A DNA stretch of 6,522 bases from an uncultured Oscillospiraceae bacterium (GTDB taxonomy: Bacteria; Bacillota; Clostridia; Oscillospirales; Oscillospiraceae), in NCBI GenBank assembly GCA_947628265.1, contig CANQZF010000101.1:1-6522 (forward strand), read 5' to 3'. The translations under genes were made by a program, and so were the position numbers. This document shows, piece after piece, positions 1 through 5,509 of this stretch. Numbering within the stretch: position 1 is the first letter of the stretch; every line of letters starts with the position of its first letter. Under the pieces are notes generated by a model. The model had not been told where the DNA came from. It made no database searches and saw nothing but the letters and a program-made list of their open reading frames with translations.

Positions 1-592
1 CGTGGACGCCCTTGTCACCGGCGGGCAGACCATGAACCCCTCCACCGAGGACATCTTGCGGGCCGTCCAGTCCGTCCCCGCCGAGACGGTCTTCGTCCTG
101 CCCAACAACAAGAACATCATCATGGCCGCCCAGCAGTGCGACAGGCTCACGGAGAAGAATGTGGTGGTCATCCCCTCAAAGACCGTACCCCAGGGAATTT
201 CGGCCCTGGTGTGCTTCGACGACACCCTCTCCCCCGACGACCTCACGGAGGCCATGACCGACGCTTGCGGCACCGTCCACACGGCCCTTGTCACCTACGC
301 AGCCAGGGACTCGGAATTTGACGGCACGGAAATTCACGCCGGGGAGTACCTGGCGCTGCTGGAGAGCCAGCTTTTGGCCAGCACCTCGGACCTCGCCCAG
401 CTCATCGGCGGCATCGCCGACGCCGTCCGGGGCTTCGACCCGGAGGTCCTCACCGTCTTTTACGGGGAGGACGTCAGCGAGGAGGCCGCCCGGGCCGTGG
501 AGGAGAAGCTCGCCTCCCTCTTCCCCGACGCCGACATCCAGCTCATCTCCGGCGGGCAACCAGTTTACTACTACATGATTTCCGCCGAATAA
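1..592 (+). CDS. fakA: Fatty-acid kinase catalytic subunit FakA (YloV/DAK2-domain family), C-terminal part
   Basis: The 5' end lies outside the window; codons are read from base 2 and 196 residues are visible up to the TAA at 590-592. FakA-type proteins are roughly 550 aa, with an N-terminal DAK2/DhaL kinase domain (absent here) and middle and C-terminal domains that work with the fatty-acid carrier FakB to make acyl phosphate. Family-typical stretches visible are VTGGQTMNPSTEDILRAV (residues 6-23 of the fragment), VFVLPNNKNIIMAAQQ (about 30-45) and VIPSKTVPQGISAL (about 56-69). The end, with a conserved-looking GGQPVYYYMIS, resembles the C-terminal domain of the family. The GTG at base 2 is not the true start. 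The gene is followed after about 10 bp by a strong terminator, so it is the last gene of its transcript. Assignment to the family is firm; kinase activity is inferred from the family because the catalytic domain is not in view. Confidence 0.88.
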   Translation, partial: VDALVTGGQTMNPSTEDILRAVQSVPAETVFVLPNNKNIIMAAQQCDRLTEKNVVVIPSKTVPQGISALVCFDDTLSPDDLTEAMTDACGTVHTALVTYAARDSEFDGTEIHAGEYLALLESQLLASTSDLAQLIGGIADAVRGFDPEVLTVFYGEDVSEEAARAVEEKLASLFPDADIQLISGGQPVYYYMISAE

Positions 593-602
593 GGATACTT
601 TT

Positions 603-636
603 AAAGCCCGGAAGGCTCGAGCCTTCCGGGCTTTTT
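603..636 (+). terminator. Intrinsic terminator after fakA
   Basis: Bases 603-634 form a perfect 32-base palindrome centred on CTCGAG. It can fold as a GC-rich stem of about 14 bp with a TCGA loop and is followed by T632-T636. It begins 10 bases after the fakA stop codon. The preceding AAA (603-605) gives only UUU on the opposite strand, so it should stop plus-strand transcription well and the convergent minus-strand unit (ending at 650) less well. It may serve both. Confidence 0.9.
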
Positions 637-649
637 GCGTCTCATGAGT

Positions 650-1393
650 TTATTTCTTCTTCGCGGAGAAAACCAGCTCCCGGGCGTTCTCTCTGGCGTC
701 GCGGAGGCGCTCCGCGAGGGGCTTTTCGGACTGGAAGGGGCGGAAGAAGTGGTGCTTCTGGGCCTCCCGGTCCTGGATGGAGCGCAGATGCGCCTTGAGG
801 TTTTCGTATTTGATGACCACGTCGTTCTCGTCGGCGAATTTCTTGAGTCGCGCCATGAGCTGGAGGGAGTGGCAGAGGTCGATGATAAAGACGCCGTAAA
901 ACATGCCGATGACGAAGGAGAAGGCCAGGTTATTGGCAAGCCACCGGAGGGCCCCCAGAATGTGGGGGTGGATAAGGAAGTAGTACGCCGCGCCCAGCAC
1001 CGCCCAGGCCAAAGAGAACACCGGGCAGATGATGCCCTGGATATTGCCCCACTGGTCGGAGTAGTCCCACAGGCGCACGTGGGCCACCTTGATACTCAAA
1101 ATACCGGCTATGTACTCGATGGCCGTCATGCACACGGCCATAAAGAGAAAGAGCGCCATTTTCTCCCAAAATGGATCATTGATCCAGGTGGTGTTCTCCA
1201 GCGAGGCGATGAGGAACAGAATACACAGGCCCATCCCGTAAAGGGGCACATAGGGGCCCGTGCAGAAGCCGGGGTTTATCCACTTGCGCTCCGGGTTCGC
1301 CGAGGAGATGAAGCGCCGGAAGAAGAGCTCCAGCACCCACCCGAAGACGGAGCCGATGAAAAATAAAAACGCCAGGGTCAAAAATAAATTCAT
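650..1393 (-). CDS. Multi-pass membrane protein, putative ABC-transporter type IV (CmpB, PF06541) family
   Basis: This is a 247-aa integral membrane protein. Hydrophobic segments are seen at about residues 3-25, 44-65, 78-100, 119-142 and 154-178, followed by a charged, probably helical cytosolic tail (about 180-247) ending in KKK. Family-like motifs are GWVLE (18-22), NPGFCTGPYVPLYGMG (40-55), AIEYIAG (91-97) and LWDYS (108-112) followed by a glycine-rich GNIQGIICP (116-124). These match the PF06541 family, often annotated 'putative ABC transporter permease'. No ATPase partner is visible and the biochemical role of the family is not established, so transport is unproven. The ATG at 1391-1393 has a GAGGGGG-type ribosome binding site about 8 bases upstream. 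The gene lies 60 bp downstream of the DegV-family gene, with no convincing promoter between, so co-transcription from the promoter at 2358-2386 is likely. It converges with fakA. Confidence 0.82.
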   Translation of the reverse strand: MNLFLTLAFLFFIGSVFGWVLELFFRRFISSANPERKWINPGFCTGPYVPLYGMGLCILFLIASLENTTWINDPFWEKMALFLFMAVCMTAIEYIAGILSIKVAHVRLWDYSDQWGNIQGIICPVFSLAWAVLGAAYYFLIHPHILGALRWLANNLAFSFVIGMFYGVFIIDLCHSLQLMARLKKFADENDVVIKYENLKAHLRSIQDREAQKHHFFRPFQSEKPLAERLRDARENARELVFSAKKK

Positions 1394-1453
1394 ATCCGTA
1401 TCCCCCTCTTATCCGCACGCGCCGGTTCTCTCCCTCCGGCGGGGCGGTATTTT

Positions 1454-2326
1454 TTACCGCACGTCTCCCAAAAAGAACACCGCCAGGGTGTTGGGGCCGG
1501 AGTGGGCGCCGATGACGGGGCCGATGGGGCTCACGGTGACGTCCAGTGGGTGGAGGTTCTCCACGATGAGGCTCTTTAAGTACTCCGCGTCCTCCGGGCA
1601 GTCGCCGTGGCTGATGAAGACGTGCTGGTGGGCCACATCGTCCCCGGTCTGGGCGCACTTATCGTAGATGGCCTTGATGGCGGCCTTGCGCCCCCGGGCC
1701 TTGGACATGCTGATGAGCCGGCCGGCGTCGTCCACATGGAGCACCGGCTTTATGTTGAGGAGCGTCCCCACCGCCGCTGTGGCGGCGCTGACCCGCCCGC
1801 CGCGCTTTAGGAAGAAGAGGTCGTCCACGGTGAACCAGTGTACCACCCTGGGGGCGGTCTTTAAGGCGAAGTCCCGGGCCTCCTCGATGGACGCGCCCTC
1901 CAGCGCCTTTTTCGCCGTGAGATAGACGATGAGCCCCTGTCCCATGGAGGCGCAAAGCGTGTCCACCACGTAAATCTTCCGCTCCGGGAACTTGTCCTTA
2001 AGCTCCCCGGCGGCGATGACGCCGTTTTGGTAGGTGCTGGACAGCGCCGAGTCGAAAGCCAGATACAGGATGTCCCTCCCCGCCTCCAGATAGGGGGTCA
2101 TGAACTCCACAAACTCCCCGGGGTTCACGGCGCTGGTGGAGGCGCTGCCGCCACTGCGGAGGGCGGCGTAAAATTCCGTGTGGGGGATCTCCCGCTCGTC
2201 CAGGTAGTTTCGGAAGTCCTTCCCGTTCAAATTCACCGCCAGCGGGAGGACGCCGATCCCCAGCTCCTCCGCCACTGCGGCGGGGAGGTCGCAGGAGGAG
2301 TCGGTGAGAAGAATATAGTCATTCAT
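1454..2326 (-). CDS. DegV-family protein, probable fatty-acid-binding (FakB-like) carrier
   Basis: This 290-aa protein is full length for the DegV family (about 280-290 aa). DegV/FakB proteins are soluble and hold one fatty acid in a buried cleft; with FakA as kinase the acid is converted to acyl phosphate for phospholipid synthesis. Motifs in order are LTDSSCDLP (7-15), GGSASTSAVNPGEF (59-72, the S/T-S-x-x-N-P loop that contacts the lipid carboxylate in FakB), AFDSALSSTYQNG (90-102), DTLCASMGQG (122-131), FFLKRGGRVS (171-180), SHGDCPEDA (239-247) and the C-terminal IGPVIGAHSGPNTLAVFF (268-285). The arginine-glycine and HSGP elements are typical of the family. The start ATG (2324-2326) has GAGGT about 7 bases upstream and a strong promoter directly behind it. 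The stop codon lies in a small hairpin (1444-1460). The bound lipid cannot be told from sequence; a FakB role is supported by the fakA gene in the same window but on the other strand. Confidence 0.93.
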   Translation of the reverse strand: MNDYILLTDSSCDLPAAVAEELGIGVLPLAVNLNGKDFRNYLDEREIPHTEFYAALRSGGSASTSAVNPGEFVEFMTPYLEAGRDILYLAFDSALSSTYQNGVIAAGELKDKFPERKIYVVDTLCASMGQGLIVYLTAKKALEGASIEEARDFALKTAPRVVHWFTVDDLFFLKRGGRVSAATAAVGTLLNIKPVLHVDDAGRLISMSKARGRKAAIKAIYDKCAQTGDDVAHQHVFISHGDCPEDAEYLKSLIVENLHPLDVTVSPIGPVIGAHSGPNTLAVFFLGDVR

Positions 2327-2357
2327 GTCGTTTACCTCGTCAAAACGTATTTTCTAC

Positions 2358-2386
2358 ATTATACCAGCCCCCCGCCCCATTGTCGA
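2358..2386 (-). promoter_or_regulatory. Sigma-A promoter of the DegV-family / PF06541 unit
   Basis: Read on the minus strand, the -35 box TCGACA (2381-2386) matches 5 of 6 consensus bases. The spacer is 17 bases and very G-rich. The -10 box is TATAAT (2358-2363), preceded by TGG, which makes an extended -10. Transcription would start near 2351, giving a leader of about 25 nt that contains the ribosome binding site. This is the most consensus-like promoter in the window and suggests sizeable constitutive expression. Confidence 0.85.
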
Positions 2387-2446
2387 GTACAAAGAAAGCC
2401 GGAATTGTTGAAAAAATCTCACGCACCCGCCAACGATGCGCGAGGT

Positions 2447-2530
2447 GCACCAGCGAGGCTCGGCACCGCACCAGCGAGGCGCAGCGCCGCACCAGCGAGG
2501 CGTAGCGCCGCACCAGCGAGGCGCAGCGCC
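2447..2530. repeat. Four tandem copies of a 21-bp repeat
   Basis: Units lie at 2447-2467, 2468-2488, 2489-2509 and 2510-2530. Each begins GCACCAGCGAGGC. Units 2 and 4 are identical, unit 3 differs by one base (T for C at 2502), and unit 1 is more diverged in its last 8 bases. A further degenerate stretch (GACGCCAGCGCCAGCGG) follows from 2531. The end of units 2 and 4 contains the odd palindrome GGCGCAGCGCC. The unit is seven codons long, so a frame stays open and reads HQRG-A-A-P repeats, but no start signal supports translation. Confidence 0.93.
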
Positions 2531-2543
2531 GACGCCAGCGCCA

Positions 2544-2562
2544 GCGGATATAGCCGCTTCTC
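2544..2562. repeat. Dispersed 19-bp repeat, copy 1
   Basis: The sequence is GCGGATATAGCCGCTTCTC. It matches 2670-2688 at 18 of 19 positions, with A/G the only difference. Together with the preceding A it has a short inverted repeat, AGCGG (2543-2547) and CCGCT (2554-2558), around ATATAG. A partial third copy, GCGGATATGG, starts at 2706. Confidence 0.8.
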
Positions 2563-2644
2563 TACCGATTACCACACGACAAGCCCCCAGGCAGCGCGGC
2601 AATATTCAGACGCAACCGCCCCCGACAACCGCCCGGGCAGCGTC

Positions 2645-2665
2645 GCCCGAATTTATAATTCGGGC
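2645..2665. repeat. Perfect hairpin with 9-bp arms and 3-base loop
   Basis: Arms GCCCGAATT (2645-2653) and AATTCGGGC (2657-2665) flank TAT. It sits 4 bases upstream of the second 19-bp repeat. There is no T-run after it on either strand, so it is not a standard terminator. It may be part of a repeated element or of a structured RNA. Confidence 0.75.
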
Positions 2666-2669
2666 TTAC

Positions 2670-2688
2670 GCGGATGTAGCCGCTTCTC
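2670..2688. repeat. Dispersed 19-bp repeat, copy 2
   Basis: The sequence is GCGGATGTAGCCGCTTCTC, 126 bp downstream of copy 1 (start to start) in the same orientation. The internal inverted repeat GCGG/CCGC is kept. The partial third copy follows at 2706-2715. Confidence 0.8.
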
Positions 2689-2816
2689 AATTCGACCACA
2701 CCCGCGCGGATATGGTTCCACCCAGATGTATCGACCCCCACTGCGGGAGCCGACCCGCCAGTATACCGTAAAGACCCGAAGCTACAGAGCACCCCTTAAT
2801 CGTTTTCTCCCCTTTG

Positions 2817-2857
2817 CTACTTTCCGCTCTTTGACGAAATCAAAGAGCGGAAAGTAG
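2817..2857. repeat. Long perfect hairpin downstream of the araC-type gene
   Basis: Arms 2817-2834 and 2840-2857 are exact reverse complements over 18 bp (left arm CTACTTTCCGCTCTTTGA), with loop CGAAA. It starts 17 bases beyond the stop codon of the AraC-family gene. Neither side has a U-tract: the plus strand continues ATTTAAAT and the minus strand CAAAGGGGAGAAAACG. A role in blocking exonucleases or ending transcription of the AraC gene is possible, but it lacks the usual intrinsic-terminator form. Confidence 0.85.
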
Positions 2858-2866
2858 ATTTAAATC

Positions 2867-2882
2867 GTCCCCTTTAGGGGAC
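2867..2882. repeat. Small hairpin spanning the stop codon of the AraC-family gene
   Basis: GTCCCC (2867-2872) and GGGGAC (2877-2882) flank TTTA. On the minus strand the TAA stop is formed by the loop and its edge. The longer hairpin at 2817-2857 follows a few bases later, so the 3' end of this mRNA would carry two stacked stems. Confidence 0.6.
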
Positions 2883-3752
2883 ATCCTTTTTCCCCCGCGT
2901 GCTCTGGGCATACTCCCTCGGCGTCACACCGTACTCCGCCTTAAAGGCCCGGTAGAAGCCGGTGTAGTCTCCAAACCCGCACTCGGCCCAGACGTGGCTG
3001 GGCCGCTCCCCCTGGGCCATGAGCTGGCGGGAGATGAGAAGCCGCTTTTTCATGATATACCGGTGGACGCTGGTCCCCACGAGGCGCGCGAACTCATGGC
3101 TCAGATGGTACTTGCTGACGTAAAATTTGTCCGCCAGCTCCTCTAAGGTCAAACTCTCGCCGTAGTGCTCGCCTATGTACTCCACCACGCGGCTGACCAC
3201 CTGACTTCCCCGGTACGCCTCCTCCGCCGCGCCCTGCCGGAGGGCGACGCGGTTTATCTCCACCAGAAGCTGCGTGAGAAGGCACTCGGGCATCAGTTCC
3301 CCGCCGAATCCCCCCTCCTGCAGCTCTTCGTAGAGCCTGCCGATGAGGTCGTAGACCCGCCGCTGCTCCTCCTGAGTCATGTGGATCTGGTTGCGGTAGC
3401 CGGGGTTCGTGGGGTCCAGGCAGCTTAAAAGGTCCGTGTTCCTGTAGGAAAGCCGCTTGATGGCCAGGGGGTCCACCCACAGGACGTACCGCTCGTAGAC
3501 CTCCCGCTCCGCCCGGATGTGGAGCTGGTGGAGCTCCCTGGGGGAGACGAGAAGGATGTCCCCCGGCGCCACACGGTAGAGCTTACTCTCGATTGTGTAG
3601 GTCACGTCCCCGGTGATGAGAAAGTAGATCTCATAAAAATCGTGGTGGTGGAGGTCCACCTTTTTTAAATAGTTGTCCCGCTTATACTGGAGCTCAAAAT
3701 CCGACCTCTTCATGCACTGCCTGGGGTCAAACGCCGCCGGTTGCGCGCCCAT
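2874..3752 (-). CDS. AraC-family transcriptional regulator with N-terminal cupin domain
   Basis: The product is a 292-aa DNA-binding regulator. The N-terminal half is a cupin sensor: HHHDFYEIYFLITGDV (35-50) and APGDILLVSPRELHQL (62-77) are the two cupin motifs, with histidines that may shape the ligand pocket. The C-terminal AraC/XylS domain (about 185-286) has two helix-turn-helices, LTLEELADKFYVSKYHLSHEF (201-221) and PSHVWAECGFGDYTGFYRAFK (251-271), followed by the typical YGVTPREY (274-281). The start chosen is ATG 3750-3752, with GGAGGGG (3758-3764) just upstream. The frame is open further, to a TTG at 3824, but the gene's own promoter lies inside that extension. The gene is divergent from uxaB, so it most likely controls uxaBA and perhaps itself; the ligand, probably a uronate or an intermediate, is inferred. 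Its stop codon sits in the loop of a small hairpin (2867-2882). Confidence 0.93.
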   Translation of the reverse strand: MGAQPAAFDPRQCMKRSDFELQYKRDNYLKKVDLHHHDFYEIYFLITGDVTYTIESKLYRVAPGDILLVSPRELHQLHIRAEREVYERYVLWVDPLAIKRLSYRNTDLLSCLDPTNPGYRNQIHMTQEEQRRVYDLIGRLYEELQEGGFGGELMPECLLTQLLVEINRVALRQGAAEEAYRGSQVVSRVVEYIGEHYGESLTLEELADKFYVSKYHLSHEFARLVGTSVHRYIMKKRLLISRQLMAQGERPSHVWAECGFGDYTGFYRAFKAEYGVTPREYAQSTRGKKDVP

Positions 3753-3779
3753 AGGATCCCCTCCGTTCTCTTTTGCACA

Positions 3780-3809
3780 ATCATACTTCCTCCGGGGGGA
3801 TTTTGTCAA
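3780..3809 (-). promoter_or_regulatory. Sigma-A promoter of the AraC-family gene
   Basis: On the minus strand, TTGACA (3804-3809) is a perfect -35, the spacer is 18 bases, and the -10 is TATGAT (3780-3785), 5 of 6 consensus. Transcription would begin near 3773, leaving about 20 nt of leader including the ribosome binding site. This fixes the translation start at 3752 rather than further upstream. Confidence 0.82.
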
Positions 3810-3874
3810 CAGGAAAAGGCGCAAGTTTCACAATGTTTTCCCGCAAAATTCGAAATATCGCCCGCTTTCTTTGA

Positions 3875-3883
3875 TGGTATAAT
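3875..3883 (+). promoter_or_regulatory. Extended -10 promoter candidate, distal, for uxaBA
   Basis: TGG-TATAAT is a full extended -10 on the plus strand. At the proper distance (16-18 bases) upstream there is no recognisable -35 box. It would give a leader of about 115 nt before uxaB. It is either a weak second promoter, activator-dependent, or a chance match in AT-rich DNA. Confidence 0.45.
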
Positions 3884-3929
3884 ATTTAACGAAAAATCTC
3901 AAAAAATTGTGGCAATGTTTGTACATTTC

Positions 3930-3938
3930 TGTTATAAT
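3930..3938 (+). promoter_or_regulatory. Extended -10 promoter candidate, proximal, for uxaBA
   Basis: TGT-TATAAT (the -10 is 3933-3938) has the extended TGn element and predicts a start near 3945, about 59 nt before the uxaB ATG. The -35 position reads TGGCAA at 17-base spacing, a poor match. A good -10 without a -35 is the usual picture for promoters that need an AraC-type activator. A CAATGTTT copy (3913-3920) lies just behind the core. Confidence 0.6.
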
Positions 3939-4003
3939 GGTAGTCAGCATAATGTCCCCACGGGGAACGAAATAAAATTTATTTGATCAGGAGGAGCGGC
4001 TTT

Positions 4004-5500
4004 ATGGAACTTTTGAACTACGAGACCCTGCAAAAATCCGGCTATGACGGGTATATTTTGAAAAACGCCCCCGAAAAGGTGATGCAATTCGGCGAGGGCA
4101 ATTTCCTTCGGGCCTTTGTCAACTACTGGTTCGACGTCTCCAACGAGAAGGCGGGCTGGAACGGCAAATGCGTCCTCATTCAGCCCATCGCCACCGGCCT
4201 CACCGACCTCATGAACGCCCAGGAGGGCCTCTACACCCTGTACCTCCGGGGCAACGAGGGGGGGCAGAAAATCGACTTAAAACGCGTGATCTCCTCCGTC
4301 TCCCGGTGTCTCAACCCCTACACCGCCGAGGGCTTTGAGGCCATGATGGAGCTTGCCGCGAGTCCCGACCTTGAGTACGTGGTCTCCAACACCACCGAGG
4401 CCGGCATCGTCTACGACCCGGCCTGCGCGCTTGCGGATACCCCCTGCTCCTCCTTCCCCGGCAAGCTCACCCAGGTGCTCTATAAGCGCTGGCAGGCCAA
4501 GGAGAGCGGCCTTGTCATCCTCTCCTGCGAGCTCATCGACAACAACGGCAAGGAGCTTTTGAAGTGCGTCAACCAGTACATCGACCAGTGGGGCCTGGAG
4601 GAGGGCTTTAAGGCGTATGTAAATTCCGACTGCACCTTCTGCTCCACCCTGGTGGACCGCATCGTCCCGGGCCGCATTCGCGACAAGGACGAGGTGGCGC
4701 GCCTCGAGGAGATAAACGGCTACCACGACGAGCTCATCGACGTGGGCGAGGTCTTCGGCGTGTGGAATATCGAGGGCCCCCAGTGGCTGGAAGAGAAGCT
4801 GCCCTTTAAAAAGGCCGGCCTCAACTGCCCCGTGGTCCCCGACGTCACCCCCTACAAAAAGCGGAAGGTCCGCATCCTCAACGGCGCCCACACCGGCTTT
4901 GTCCTTGGCGCGTACCTCGCCGGCTTCGACATCGTCCGGGACTGCATGGAGAACGACACTGTCCGCACCTTTATGAACAAGATGCTCTACGACGAGGTCA
5001 TCCCCACCCTGCCCTTAGATAAGAAGGACCTCACGGACTTCGCCGCCGCTGTGCAGGACCGGTTCAACAACCCCTTCGTCAACCACGAACTCATGAGCAT
5101 CAGCCTCAACTCCACCTCCAAGTGGCGGGCCCGGAATATGCCCAGCTTCCTTGAGTATGTGGAGCTGAAGGGCGAGCTTCCGAAGTGCCTCACCGCCTCC
5201 TTCGCCGCCTACATCGCCTTCTACTCCACGGACGTCCAGGAGCTTTCCGACAAGGGCCTTGTGTGCAAGCGGCCCAAGGGCAACACCTACGTCTGCTCCG
5301 ACGACCGCTGGGCGCTGGAGTTCTACTGGGAGCACAGGAACGACTCTGACGTGGCCCTCGTCCACGCCGTCATGACCAATGAGCAGATGTGGGGTCAGGA
5401 CCTCACCGCCGTCCCCGGCTTTGAAAAGGCCGTGGTGGAGCTCCTTGGGAAAATAAGGTCCGAGGGGACGCTGGCCGTCTACGCCGACGCCGTGAAGTGA
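4004..5500 (+). CDS. uxaB: Tagaturonate reductase (altronate oxidoreductase) UxaB
   Basis: This 498-aa cytoplasmic enzyme reduces D-tagaturonate to D-altronate with NADH (EC 1.1.1.58), the second step after uronate isomerase in galacturonate breakdown. It belongs to the long-chain mannitol dehydrogenase family. The N-terminal Rossmann part carries MQFGEGNFLRAF (27-38), very like the E. coli UxaB sequence as I recall it, and SNTTEAGI (128-135), which favours UxaB over fructuronate reductase UxuB. Further family matches are CELIDNNG (175-182) and FCSTLVDRIVPG (212-223). The catalytic signature KVRILNGAHT (288-297) gives Lys288, Asn293 and His296, with the K-x4-N-x2-H spacing of the family. The start ATG at 4004 has AGGAGG at 3989-3994 with 9 bases between; an in-frame TTG at 3983 lies before that site and is rejected. 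It is followed after 9 bp by uxaA and preceded by the divergent control region. Confidence 0.96.
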   Translation: MELLNYETLQKSGYDGYILKNAPEKVMQFGEGNFLRAFVNYWFDVSNEKAGWNGKCVLIQPIATGLTDLMNAQEGLYTLYLRGNEGGQKIDLKRVISSVSRCLNPYTAEGFEAMMELAASPDLEYVVSNTTEAGIVYDPACALADTPCSSFPGKLTQVLYKRWQAKESGLVILSCELIDNNGKELLKCVNQYIDQWGLEEGFKAYVNSDCTFCSTLVDRIVPGRIRDKDEVARLEEINGYHDELIDVGEVFGVWNIEGPQWLEEKLPFKKAGLNCPVVPDVTPYKKRKVRILNGAHTGFVLGAYLAGFDIVRDCMENDTVRTFMNKMLYDEVIPTLPLDKKDLTDFAAAVQDRFNNPFVNHELMSISLNSTSKWRARNMPSFLEYVELKGELPKCLTASFAAYIAFYSTDVQELSDKGLVCKRPKGNTYVCSDDRWALEFYWEHRNDSDVALVHAVMTNEQMWGQDLTAVPGFEKAVVELLGKIRSEGTLAVYADAVK

Positions 5501-5509
5501 GGGACCGCC

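Larger units (their letters stand above)
2387..2873. other. Repeat-rich stretch with no credible gene
   Basis: About 490 bp lie between the DegV promoter and the araC-type stop codon. Some frames stay open across parts of it, for example 2436-2771 on the plus strand. Those translations are low-complexity Pro/Ala/Arg-rich products of the repeats, have no ribosome binding site, and match no family I recognise. The stretch instead holds tandem 21-bp repeats (2447-2530), a 19-bp repeat pair (2544-2562 and 2670-2688), a hairpin at 2645-2665 and a long perfect hairpin at 2817-2857. It looks like an accumulation of small repeated elements or a structured non-coding locus. Which of these it is cannot be decided from one copy. 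Confidence 0.7.

Noticed and set aside
635..1366. A 243-codon plus-strand open frame over the PF06541 gene
   Set aside because: It lies antisense to a membrane protein with clear family motifs and good start signals. Its translation is charged, low in structure, and unlike any family I know.
2411..2448. Weak minus-strand stem (GCACC/GGTGC) followed by six T, before the DegV promoter
   Set aside because: The stem is only 5-6 bp with a long loop, and 6 bases separate it from the T-run. It may insulate the DegV promoter but is too weak to call as a terminator.
2436..2771. A 111-codon plus-strand frame with HQRGAAP repeats
   Set aside because: The repeats come from the 21-bp tandem array whose length is a multiple of three. 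There is no ribosome binding site before the ATG, the composition is Pro/Ala/Arg-rich, and it resembles no known protein.
2027..2857. A 276-codon plus-strand frame ending in the long hairpin
   Set aside because: The first 300 bases are antisense to the DegV gene and the rest runs through repeats. It lacks a start signal and ends only because the hairpin arm contains TAG.
2387..2873. CRISPR array or insertion sequence
   Set aside because: The 21-bp repeats are directly adjacent without spacers, and there is no transposase, terminal inverted repeat pair or target duplication that I can see.
3710..3784. A 24-codon leader frame on the minus strand (starting MIVQKRTEGI) with GGAGG upstream, overlapping the AraC start
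   Set aside because: Its ATG falls in the predicted -10 box, so it would not be in the transcript. It would only be real if transcription started further upstream.
3753..3824. Upstream extension of the AraC protein by 24 residues to a TTG
   Set aside because: The near-consensus promoter (3780-3809) lies within the extension, and a strong ribosome binding site stands directly before the ATG at 3752.
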